From: a virus | Virus record (IMG/VR): IMGVR_UViG_3300042466_000141 | Coordinates: 1-31,202 of that record | Strand: one strand, 5' to 3' | Length of the DNA: 31,202 bases | In this document: piece after piece, positions 1 through 7,013 of the stretch | Layout: every line of letters begins with the position of its first letter | Numbering within the stretch: the stretch's first letter is position 1 | Program-made: the position numbers and the translations under genes | The notes under the pieces: generated by a model | Seen by the model: the letters and a program-made list of their open reading frames with translations, nothing else | Databases searched by the model: none | Told to the model about the DNA's origin: nothing

Positions 1-60
1 ACCCCAACATCCCCATCATCTCAAAATCTGACTAATACGTTTTACAAACTCCCCGTTTAA
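1..60 (+). CDS. C-terminal end of an upstream gene (partial)
   Basis: Frame 1 is open from the first base to a TAA at 58-60 and would encode the last 19 residues of a protein ending in TNTFYKLPV. The next gene starts 20 bases later, which fits the tight packing elsewhere. A second frame is also open for a short distance (to a TAA at 31-33), so the assignment rests only on openness and position. No function can be inferred. Confidence 0.3.
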   Translation, partial: TPTSPSSQNLTNTFYKLPV

Positions 61-80
61 GTCATGCAGTAGGTTTAAAC

Positions 81-572
81 ATGATTGATCCGATCACGGC
101 CCTAGCCGGTATTCAGTCTGCAGTAAAACTGATTAAGCAGGCTTCTAAGACTGTGGATGATGTGGCTTCGCTTGGGCCAATGCTGGGTAAGTATTTTGAT
201 GCTAAGTCAACTGCGGCTAAGGCTGTTGTAGAGTCTAAGAAAAAGGGTAGTTCCTCCATGGGGACTGCGCTTCAGATTGAAATGGCGCTTGACCAAGCCA
301 AGACGTTTGAGGCTGACTTGCAGATACTGTTCATGCAAGCGGGCAAGATTGATGTGTGGAACAAGATTAAAGCCAGAGCGCAGGCCATGGATGTGGAAGA
401 TGCCCACAATGCCAGACGCGAGAAGGAAGAAGAGAAGAAGCGTAAACAGAAAGAGCAGGAGCAACTGGAGTTTGGCCTGATGCTGGGTGGCCTTGCGATC
501 CTGTTGTTTATGTTGTACGTTGGAATCTATGAGGTTATGGATCACTGTGCAAAAGTTAGGTGCGGGCGGTGA
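81..572 (+). CDS. Phage protein with charged coil and C-terminal membrane segment
   Basis: A 163-aa protein beginning MIDPITALAGIQ, a start I recognise from small uncharacterised proteins next to lysis genes in marine and freshwater phages. Residues 1-105 look mostly helical. A Lys/Glu-rich coil lies at about 109-128 and one hydrophobic stretch (about 131-150) can span a membrane, followed by a short tail with two cysteines. The ATG at 81 has a modest AGG element seven bases upstream. The stop overlaps the GTG of the next small gene by 4 nt (GTGA), suggesting translational coupling. Its place before holin and lysozyme suggests a lysis or envelope role, but that is inference. A spanin-like role is possible, although no lipobox or clear partner is visible. 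Confidence 0.75.
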   Translation: MIDPITALAGIQSAVKLIKQASKTVDDVASLGPMLGKYFDAKSTAAKAVVESKKKGSSSMGTALQIEMALDQAKTFEADLQILFMQAGKIDVWNKIKARAQAMDVEDAHNARREKEEEKKRKQKEQEQLEFGLMLGGLAILLFMLYVGIYEVMDHCAKVRCGR

Positions 573-718
573 ATGAGTACCAGAAAGCCGCTGACATGAC
601 CTTCAAGATTGTTGGTGCTTGGTGGGGCGCGAATCTGTTTTTGGACTTTATCAAGATACTTCCCAACTTTATTTCGGACAAGATTGTGAATAAAGTTCTT
701 GGAATGGTTGGACTATGA
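569..718 (+). CDS. 49-aa hydrophobic small protein, GTG start
   Basis: A short reading frame starting at GTG 569-571 and ending at TGA 716-718. It overlaps the stop of the upstream gene as GTGA and the start of the downstream gene as ATGA, so it exactly fills the space between two real genes. The 49-aa product begins NEYQKAADMTFKIVGAWWG and is rich in Trp, Phe, Leu and Ile with few charges, consistent with one membrane-associated or amphipathic helix. An ATG at 573 in another frame stops after eight codons and is not a better choice. Function is unknown. Its position in the lysis neighbourhood allows a holin-accessory role, but nothing in the sequence proves it. Confidence 0.7.
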   Translation: MNEYQKAADMTFKIVGAWWGANLFLDFIKILPNFISDKIVNKVLGMVGL

Positions 719-1326
719 GTGAAGAAAAGCCAGCAGACGTATTGAGTAAGGTGCTGTCCTACGTAGACAGCCCGTTTAAACTGTTTGCGCTGATACTCAT
801 GGCGGTGTTTGCTTTCTCTGGGTACTTTGTCTGGCAGAACCAAGCCTTTTTGTTTGAGGCGTACAAAGAGAATAAGAAGCTACCAACGATTGCAGAGGAC
901 AGAGCGGAAGATGTTGCAGCGCATTTGTTCAAGAACACCAATGCGGCGGTGGTGGCGATATTCAAAGTCAACCCTCTGTTTGGTACAAGGGTGCTATATC
1001 GGGCGTATACCCGCGAGGGCAGGGACAGAACTCATGAAGGGTTAGACGTGGGGCTGTTTACACAAAGTTCAGCCAACAACCGCGATGTTGTAGCTTTGAT
1101 GGCTAATGAAATACCTTGCAGTGAATACGCTGTACCGCAAAGTGAGATTGGTCTTTGGTATATTGACAAGGGCGTAAGATTTGGATGCCGTGTAAGTGTG
1201 CCGCCAGAGCAGGGCCGGTTTGTTGGACAGATTACGGTTGGGTGGGAAAAAGAACCCAAGGATTTAACCAAAGAAATGAGCATGTTATTGATTGCCAGTA
1301 CTATGCTCAGTAAAAGCAAACAGTAA
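715..1326 (+). CDS. Membrane-anchored phage protein, probably periplasmic domain
   Basis: A 203-aa protein. An N-terminal 20-residue polar stretch is followed by a strong membrane segment at about residues 21-40 (LFALILMAVFAFSGYFVW), then a soluble domain of about 160 residues. Two cysteines (C135 and C158) in the soluble part could form a disulfide if it faces the periplasm. The start ATG overlaps the preceding stop (ATGA). The gene sits directly before the holin-like gene and is likely co-expressed with it. I do not recognise the soluble domain. A spanin or envelope-signalling role are guesses; an alternative is superinfection exclusion. Confidence 0.75.
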   Translation: MSEEKPADVLSKVLSYVDSPFKLFALILMAVFAFSGYFVWQNQAFLFEAYKENKKLPTIAEDRAEDVAAHLFKNTNAAVVAIFKVNPLFGTRVLYRAYTREGRDRTHEGLDVGLFTQSSANNRDVVALMANEIPCSEYAVPQSEIGLWYIDKGVRFGCRVSVPPEQGRFVGQITVGWEKEPKDLTKEMSMLLIASTMLSKSKQ

Positions 1327-1335
1327 AGGACTATT

Positions 1336-1851
1336 ATGCTGACACTACTTTCCACGCTAATTTCGTTTTTAATGGGCGGCTTGCCCAAGATTCTTGACTT
1401 CTTTCAAGACCGCGCAGATAAGAAGCACGAACTAAACCTAGCGCAGATGCAAATCCAGCGCGAATTAGAACTGCGTAAGGCTGGCTTTGAGGCGCAAGAG
1501 CGCATTGAACACATCAAGTCAGAACAGCTTGCCACAGAGAGCGCGGCCAATACCCAGCAGGTTCTGATTGGTGCACAGCAGGCAGAAATGCAAGCTATCT
1601 ACGCCCACGATATGAGTTTAAACGAAGGTACATCTACATGGATGAAGAACCTTCGCGCTTCTGTTCGCCCAGTCATCACCTACGGCTTCTTCTTCCTGCT
1701 GTTGTTTATTGACATCGGCCTGTTTGCCTACGGCTGGAGCCGTGGTGTGCCATTTACCGAGTTGGCTGAGATGCTGTGGGACTCTGACACCCAAGCATTG
1801 TTTGCCTCAATCATTGCGTTCCACTTTGGTGGCCGGGCGTTTGGGAAATGA
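1336..1851 (+). CDS. Holin-like protein with three hydrophobic segments
   Basis: A 171-aa protein. A hydrophobic N-terminus (about 1-23) is followed by a long charged coiled coil (about 28-90), a strong membrane segment at about 113-134 and a third weaker one at about 153-165, ending FHFGGRAFGK. This layout and the C-terminal FGGRAF-type ending resemble the 3-TM holin family first described in gene transfer agents (GTA_holin_3TM). It would oligomerise in the inner membrane and release the endolysin encoded immediately downstream, whose ATG overlaps its stop (ATGA at 1848-1851). A good AAGGA ribosome site lies about six bases before the ATG. The family match is from memory of the pattern, not a search. 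Confidence 0.7.
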   Translation: MLTLLSTLISFLMGGLPKILDFFQDRADKKHELNLAQMQIQRELELRKAGFEAQERIEHIKSEQLATESAANTQQVLIGAQQAEMQAIYAHDMSLNEGTSTWMKNLRASVRPVITYGFFFLLLFIDIGLFAYGWSRGVPFTELAEMLWDSDTQALFASIIAFHFGGRAFGK

Positions 1852-2324
1852 AAATCTCAGACAAGTGTTTACACATGATCCGCCACCATGAGGGCGTGAG
1901 GGTAAACCCGTATAAATGTCCAGCAAAGCTTTGGACAATCGGGGTCGGCCATGTCATGTTTCCAGAGCAAGGCAAGTTGAAGATAGATCAGCGGGATGCG
2001 TTTACACCACCCGTAGAAGCCATGCGTAAATATTCAATGGAGGAAGTTGATGCAATACTTAGGGCAGACCTTGCTCGCTTTGAGAAAGGCGTGGCTACTT
2101 ATTGCCCTGTGCCTCTTACTCAAGGACAGTTTGACGCACTGGTATCTTTTGCTTTCAATGTAGGACTGGGCACTCTTCAGCGCTCAACCCTGCGTCAAAA
2201 GGTACTGCGTGGTGACATGGAAGGTGCGGCAGAAGAACTCTTGAAGTATTGCATGGCGGGGGGTAAAATTCTCAAAGGGCTGCAAAAACGTCGCATCGAC
2301 GAACGCGCCGTGTTTCTTTCGTAG
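1848..2324 (+). CDS. Endolysin, GH24 lysozyme
   Basis: A 158-aa T4/lambdoid-type muramidase expected to cut the beta-1,4 bond between MurNAc and GlcNAc in peptidoglycan. The catalytic pattern Glu-8aa-Asp/Cys-5aa-Thr is present as E15, C24 and T30, with the fold signature WTIGVGHV right after it. A second conserved block is LTQGQFDALVSFAFNVG at about 90-106. Cys replaces Asp at the middle position, a known variant in this family. Length is normal for a single-domain phage lysozyme. There is no signal peptide or signal-anchor, so it should accumulate in the cytoplasm and depend on the holin encoded just upstream, with which its start overlaps. Confidence 0.95.
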   Translation: MKISDKCLHMIRHHEGVRVNPYKCPAKLWTIGVGHVMFPEQGKLKIDQRDAFTPPVEAMRKYSMEEVDAILRADLARFEKGVATYCPVPLTQGQFDALVSFAFNVGLGTLQRSTLRQKVLRGDMEGAAEELLKYCMAGGKILKGLQKRRIDERAVFLS

Positions 2325-2332
2325 GACTGCCG

Positions 2333-4198
2333 ATGCTGAAAAAACTTACCCTGAAAGCCGGTGTAAACAGAGAGAACACTCGTTACACATCTGAAAACGG
2401 ATACTATGTGTCCGACAAGGTGCGCTTTCGTCAAGGTACACCTGAGAAAATCGGTGGGTGGACACGCATTTCAGCCAATTTTTTCCTTGGGGTTTGCCGT
2501 TCTTTGTGGAACTGGGTGACGTTAGGCGGCGCTAACTTATTGGGCGTTGGTACCAATTTAAAGTTCTATATTGAATACGGCGGTACGTATTACGACATCA
2601 CCCCACTGCGGGCGTCTTCTACAATTAACAACAATCCTTTCGCCGGTAACGGGACAACCACAGTTACAGTAACCGATACCGCTCACGGCGGGGTAACGGG
2701 CGACTTTGTCACATTCAGCGGTGCTACAGGCACATACGCGACTACTTGGAATCAAGAGTATCAGATTTCAGTTTTGACTGTAGATACGTACACAATCACT
2801 GTGGCATCTTCAATCCCGGCTGGCTCATACGGCGGCGCGGCTGTTGTGGCTGCATATCAGATTAACGTTGGCCCTGCTACTGCCCTGCCTGTTGTTGGCT
2901 GGGGCGCTGGCCCTTGGGGTTCTGGAGGCTGGGGCGTTGGCACATCAACGAGCTACCCAATCCGCATTTGGAGCCAGTCAAACTTTGGTGAGAACTTAGT
3001 CTTTGGGTATCGCGGCGGCGCAATCTATTATTGGGACAACGCCACTGGGTTAAGCGCCAGAGGTGTTTTGGTATCTAGTTTGGCCGGTGCATCTGACGTC
3101 CCACTGATGCAGAATTATTTAATGGTTTCTGACGCATCGCGTTTTGTGTTTGCGTTTGGTGTAAACGACTACGGCAGCATTGTGCAAAATCAGATGTTGC
3201 TTCGCTGGTCGGATCAAGAAGACATTAAGATGTGGACGCCCGCAGCTACAAACCAAGCCGGTAGTTTGCTGTTGTCGCATGGCTCCAAGATTGTGACTGC
3301 ACTTCAGACTCGGCAAGAGATTGTGGTGTTCACGGATTCATCTTTATATTCATTACAATACCAAGGCCCGCCAGTCATTTGGAGTTCACAACTTCTTGGC
3401 GATAACATTTCTATTGCCAGCCAAAACTCTGTGGCTATCGCATCTGGTGTTATTTACTGGATGGGCGTAGATAAATTCTACAAATATGACGGTCGCATCC
3501 AAACAGTGCGTTGCGATCTCCTGCGATACGTCTATAGCGATATTAATCTTGAACAAGCTGACCAATTCTTTGCCAGTACCAATGAAGGCTTCAATGAAGT
3601 CTGGTTCTTCTACTGCTCGGCATCGTCCTCCACGATTGACCGGTACGTGGTCTACAACTATATTGAGAACAACGGCCAAGGCGTATGGTATTACGGCAAC
3701 ATGGTTAGAACCGCATGGCTTGACACCGGCTTGCGTAACTACCCAATGGCCGCTACAGACATCAACAACGTCGTCTTCCATGAGTATGGTGTAGACGATA
3801 ACTCCACAGAAGTTACCACCGCAATTAACGCGGTCATTGAAACTGCTGAATTTGATATTGACGATGGCGACCGGTTTGGGTTTGTCTGGCGTATGCTTCC
3901 AGATATTACCTTCAACGGATCTACCGGGGCGAGTTCACCTCAAGTCACAATGACGCTGATTCCTATGCAGAACTCTGGCTCAGGGTATACCTCACCTCAG
4001 TCCACCGCAGGGACTAGCTACGCTTCTATTCAGCGTATTGCCACCGCACCAATTGAAGAGTTTACGGGTCAGGTGTATATCAGAGTTCGTGGCCGTCAGA
4101 TGATTCTTAAAATTGAGTCCAATCAAATTGGTACGCAGTGGCAGTTGGGTAGCCCCCGTATTGACATTAGACAAGACGGTCGCCGAGGTAACTCATGA
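2333..4198 (+). CDS. Virion protein, head-to-tail / packaged-DNA stabilisation-like
   Basis: A 621-aa protein opening LTLKAGVNRENTRYTSENGYYVSDKVRFRQG (residues 4-34), which I recognise as the start of a common podovirus structural protein. The body is rich in beta-strand, Gly and aromatics. Its middle (about 310-480) has the layout of P22 gp10-type DNA-stabilisation proteins: a TDSSLY-type turn, a statement that something is or is not in the expected position, and a VYNY/WYYGN block. It is expected to plug the portal-tail junction after packaging. A short Gly/Thr-rich insertion at about 95-175 may be an extra domain. An AGGA site precedes the ATG. The next gene overlaps by 4 nt (ATGA). The P22 gp10 comparison is moderate; virion membership is more secure. 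Confidence 0.65.
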   Translation: MLKKLTLKAGVNRENTRYTSENGYYVSDKVRFRQGTPEKIGGWTRISANFFLGVCRSLWNWVTLGGANLLGVGTNLKFYIEYGGTYYDITPLRASSTINNNPFAGNGTTTVTVTDTAHGGVTGDFVTFSGATGTYATTWNQEYQISVLTVDTYTITVASSIPAGSYGGAAVVAAYQINVGPATALPVVGWGAGPWGSGGWGVGTSTSYPIRIWSQSNFGENLVFGYRGGAIYYWDNATGLSARGVLVSSLAGASDVPLMQNYLMVSDASRFVFAFGVNDYGSIVQNQMLLRWSDQEDIKMWTPAATNQAGSLLLSHGSKIVTALQTRQEIVVFTDSSLYSLQYQGPPVIWSSQLLGDNISIASQNSVAIASGVIYWMGVDKFYKYDGRIQTVRCDLLRYVYSDINLEQADQFFASTNEGFNEVWFFYCSASSSTIDRYVVYNYIENNGQGVWYYGNMVRTAWLDTGLRNYPMAATDINNVVFHEYGVDDNSTEVTTAINAVIETAEFDIDDGDRFGFVWRMLPDITFNGSTGASSPQVTMTLIPMQNSGSGYTSPQSTAGTSYASIQRIATAPIEEFTGQVYIRVRGRQMILKIESNQIGTQWQLGSPRIDIRQDGRRGNS

Positions 4199-4863
4199 CG
4201 TTTATTGTGACGTCAGAATTTGAGATAGGGCAGGTTGCTTCACCTAACCTGCCTCTTGCGCCTATAGATTATGATTCTCGGTATCAAGAGCAGTTAAACA
4301 ACGTTCTGCGCCTGTATTTCAACAGGCTAGATGCAATTCTGGAGCAATTGAAAATTGGTTCAGGCTCAATTGATGGGTCGGGCGTTCAGTTTCCATACGG
4401 CGCTTTTCAAGATTCTACAGACCAAACGGCTGCCAGCACAACTGTTGCCTACCCAGTCACATTTAACACCACAGACTTTTCAAATGGTGTGACTATGGTC
4501 AGTGGATCAAGAATTACCGTAGCCACTGCTGGACTTTGGAATTTGCAGTTTTCTATTCAACTCACAAACAATACAAACGCTACTCAAGATGTAGATATTT
4601 GGTTTCGGGTTAATGGCACAAACGTGACTGCCTCAAACAGCCGTTTTGGTTTGGCCCCAAGAAAATCTGCCGGTGACCCGTATTACGTTATTGCGGCGCT
4701 TAACTATTTTATAAGTTTAAACGCAGCTGACTATGTTGAGATAATGTGGAGAACAACTGATACGGGTGTTTCTATTGAACATTACCCCGTCAGCGCTAGC
4801 CCCACACGGCCAGCAGTGCCATCAGCTATTGTCACAATGTCATTTGTCTCGGCTCTGCCTTAA
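4195..4863 (+). CDS. Small virion protein with C-terminal C1q/TNF-like beta-sandwich
   Basis: A 222-aa protein. The N-terminal 60 residues are helical (SRYQEQLNNVLRLYFNRLD), probably the part that attaches to the virion or trimerises. From about residue 80 onward the strand pattern (VTVATAGLWNLQFSIQL, VDIWFRVNGTNV, ADYVEIMWRTTD, AIVTMSFV) resembles the jelly-roll C1q/TNF-like heads found on phage tail and capsid decoration proteins, which bind surface ligands. Its start overlaps the stop of the stabilisation-like gene, so it is likely made in proportion to it. It may be a short fibre or adhesin on the tail hub. The fold call is by eye; a structure prediction would decide it. Confidence 0.6.
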   Translation: MTFIVTSEFEIGQVASPNLPLAPIDYDSRYQEQLNNVLRLYFNRLDAILEQLKIGSGSIDGSGVQFPYGAFQDSTDQTAASTTVAYPVTFNTTDFSNGVTMVSGSRITVATAGLWNLQFSIQLTNNTNATQDVDIWFRVNGTNVTASNSRFGLAPRKSAGDPYYVIAALNYFISLNAADYVEIMWRTTDTGVSIEHYPVSASPTRPAVPSAIVTMSFVSALP

Positions 4864-4872
4864 GGAATAAAC

Positions 4873-7011
4873 ATGAGAGAAAGAGACAACAACTTTTACA
4901 TGGACTTTGAAGACAATGGCTTTGGCGGCAGTGCTATGGAGCAGAACGAAGCGTTGGCAAACATTATTAACCCACCTATAGCTGCCCCAATTCCAGCGCC
5001 CGTTGAAAAACCCGCAGAAACGCCTGCGCCTAAAACTAACGACGCCACAATTGAGGCGTTGATAAAACAAATCCAAGCTAGAAGCAACACATCTCAATGG
5101 TCAGGTGGTGTTGGTGCTGATCAAGCTACTAAGGACATGGCTCGAATTCTTGCTGAAACAGGAATCACAGACATTAGCCAGTTTGGCCCAATCACAAGAG
5201 AAGTACAAAAGGTTGTTGGATACGAGGATTGGGGTGATCCAATTTACCAAACTGTAACTGAGCAAACCTTCGGTAATAAAGAGACAGGTCAAGCCGTCCC
5301 CAATACTTACACAGAGCGCCAAACAGGCAACTTCTTTGGCGGAACTTATGAGGGTAAAGGCAACACCGGCTACGGTGTTCAGTTTGATGACCAAGGCTTG
5401 CCAATTTTCTACACACAAGGCGCGTCTAGCAGTGACATGGGGAAAATTGCGCCGTTGCTAACGCTTGCATCATTTGTCCCCGGCCTGCAACCGTTTGCCA
5501 TGGCTGCTAACGCAGCTATTGCCGCAAAGCAAGGCAATCCTCTAGGTGTAATTACTAACCTTGCGGGCGTGGGGAATCTTGCGGGTGTTAGTGGTATGGC
5601 TGATGTCGCCAATGCTGCTAGATTTGCAGGTGCTGTAAAAAGTGGCGACCCATTAGCGATTGCGTTTTCTGGCGCTAATTTGGCGGGTGTAAGCGACGTT
5701 GGCGGTGTAAACCTTAAAGATGTTTCTAAAGCAATCGGCGCAGTTAAAGCTATCGAGAGCGGTGATCCGTTAGCCATGATGCTTTACGGGATTGATGCAA
5801 TACCGAAAGACAATAATCTTAAATCATCTCTTGGCCCCGGTGATCAGCAAGACTTTATTGATAATTTAATTCCCGGTTATTTCCAGCCCGGCGGCGCTGG
5901 CTACACAGAACCTGTTGCACTGCCAAGTCCAGATGAAGACTTTGTGCCAACCATGCCTGCGCCAGAAAAAATGACTGTGCAGCCAGAGCCTGCAAATATA
6001 GAAGAATTTATTAAATCATTGGAGCCTTATGTAGCGCCAGCACCTGCGCCAGAACCTATACCTCAACCAGCACCAGAGCCTACGCCAGAGCCTACACCTA
6101 CTCCTGCACCTACGCCTGAGCCAGTACAACCTGAGCCAACACCCGAACCTCAGCCTGCTCCAGATATTGTTGAGCAGTTAATAAATTCTGGGATGCCAAG
6201 CCCTGATGAAGACTTTGTGCCGACTTTGCCTGAACCTACGCCTGAGTCTGTTGCGCCAGAGCCTACACCTGAGCCTGAGCCTACGCTTACACCTGCGTTA
6301 GAAGAAATGACTGTGCAGCCAGAGCCTGCAAATACAGAAGAATTTATTAAATCATTGGAGCCTTATGTAGCGCCAGCACCTACTCCAGAACCTGAGCCTG
6401 TTGCATTACCAAGTCCAGATGAGGACTTTATGCCCACTTACCCAGCCGAAGACATTCCTGAGTTAGTGATGAAAGGCGAACGGCCAATGCCAAGTCCGGA
6501 TGAGGACTTTATGCCCACGTATCCGGAGATGACGGTTCAACAAGAGCCTACTAACATAGAAGAATTTCTTAAGTTATTGGAGCCATATAAAGCTCCAGCC
6601 GAAGAAATTCCTGAGTTAGTAATGACGGGCAATAAAGACAAAACACAGGAGCATGTATTTGATCCAACGTTTGGCGGCGCGTTGCCGCTGGATAACCTGC
6701 CGTATCTGCCGACAGATGATGACTTCGTGCCAACTAATGAAATTGAAGTTCCAGAAACGCCAACTACTCCAGTTAAAACACCTAAAGTGCCGACTCCCAC
6801 AAAAGCCCCAACAACCCGTGCCCCCACAGCACCAGCGGCTTCCTCCGGTATGGATATGATGGGTTTACTAGCGCTTTTAGGTGGGCAACAACAACCCGTG
6901 CAACAAGCCCCTATGCAAGACCCTTACGCCCATATAAAATTGATGGAAGATTTGTTCGGGTCAAATATTGATTTAACACCCGCCGGTGATAACACCGCAC
7001 AAAGGAAATAA
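4873..7011 (+). CDS. Repeat-rich, proline-rich virion protein
   Basis: A 712-aa protein in three parts. Residues 1-190 are a mixed polar region. Residues about 195-300 form a small-residue hydrophobic stretch with a recurring pattern (LAGVGNLAGVSG, SGDPLA twice), like the membrane-active segments of ejection proteins. Residues about 350-640 are Pro/Glu-rich, with PEPTPEPTPTPAP runs and five copies of an SPDEDFVPT-type motif. The C-terminus is Thr/Pro-rich. The Pro-rich part is probably extended and disordered. AAGGAA lies six bases before the ATG. Downstream are three further virion-type genes, so by position this resembles the ejection-protein set (P22 gp7/gp20/gp16 region). No enzymatic motif is visible. 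Confidence 0.7.
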   Translation: MRERDNNFYMDFEDNGFGGSAMEQNEALANIINPPIAAPIPAPVEKPAETPAPKTNDATIEALIKQIQARSNTSQWSGGVGADQATKDMARILAETGITDISQFGPITREVQKVVGYEDWGDPIYQTVTEQTFGNKETGQAVPNTYTERQTGNFFGGTYEGKGNTGYGVQFDDQGLPIFYTQGASSSDMGKIAPLLTLASFVPGLQPFAMAANAAIAAKQGNPLGVITNLAGVGNLAGVSGMADVANAARFAGAVKSGDPLAIAFSGANLAGVSDVGGVNLKDVSKAIGAVKAIESGDPLAMMLYGIDAIPKDNNLKSSLGPGDQQDFIDNLIPGYFQPGGAGYTEPVALPSPDEDFVPTMPAPEKMTVQPEPANIEEFIKSLEPYVAPAPAPEPIPQPAPEPTPEPTPTPAPTPEPVQPEPTPEPQPAPDIVEQLINSGMPSPDEDFVPTLPEPTPESVAPEPTPEPEPTLTPALEEMTVQPEPANTEEFIKSLEPYVAPAPTPEPEPVALPSPDEDFMPTYPAEDIPELVMKGERPMPSPDEDFMPTYPEMTVQQEPTNIEEFLKLLEPYKAPAEEIPELVMTGNKDKTQEHVFDPTFGGALPLDNLPYLPTDDDFVPTNEIEVPETPTTPVKTPKVPTPTKAPTTRAPTAPAASSGMDMMGLLALLGGQQQPVQQAPMQDPYAHIKLMEDLFGSNIDLTPAGDNTAQRK
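5971..6600 (+). repeat. Direct repeats inside the proline-rich gene
   Basis: An 87-base unit encoding MTVQPEPANIEEFIKSLEPY and a few more residues occurs at 5971-6057 and 6307-6393 with only a few differences. A diverged third copy lies at 6529-6600. Interspersed are copies of a 30-33-base unit encoding PSPDEDFVPT or PSPDEDFMPT starting near 5923, 6193, 6406 and 6487, and a weaker one near 6706. All copies are in frame, so the array can grow or shrink by recombination without breaking the gene. Confidence 0.9.
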
Positions 7012-7013
7012 TT

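Noticed and set aside
5900-6700. CRISPR-like or regulatory repeat array
   Set aside because: All units are in frame, of unequal spacing and encode Pro/Glu-rich protein; there are no uniform spacers and no cas genes.
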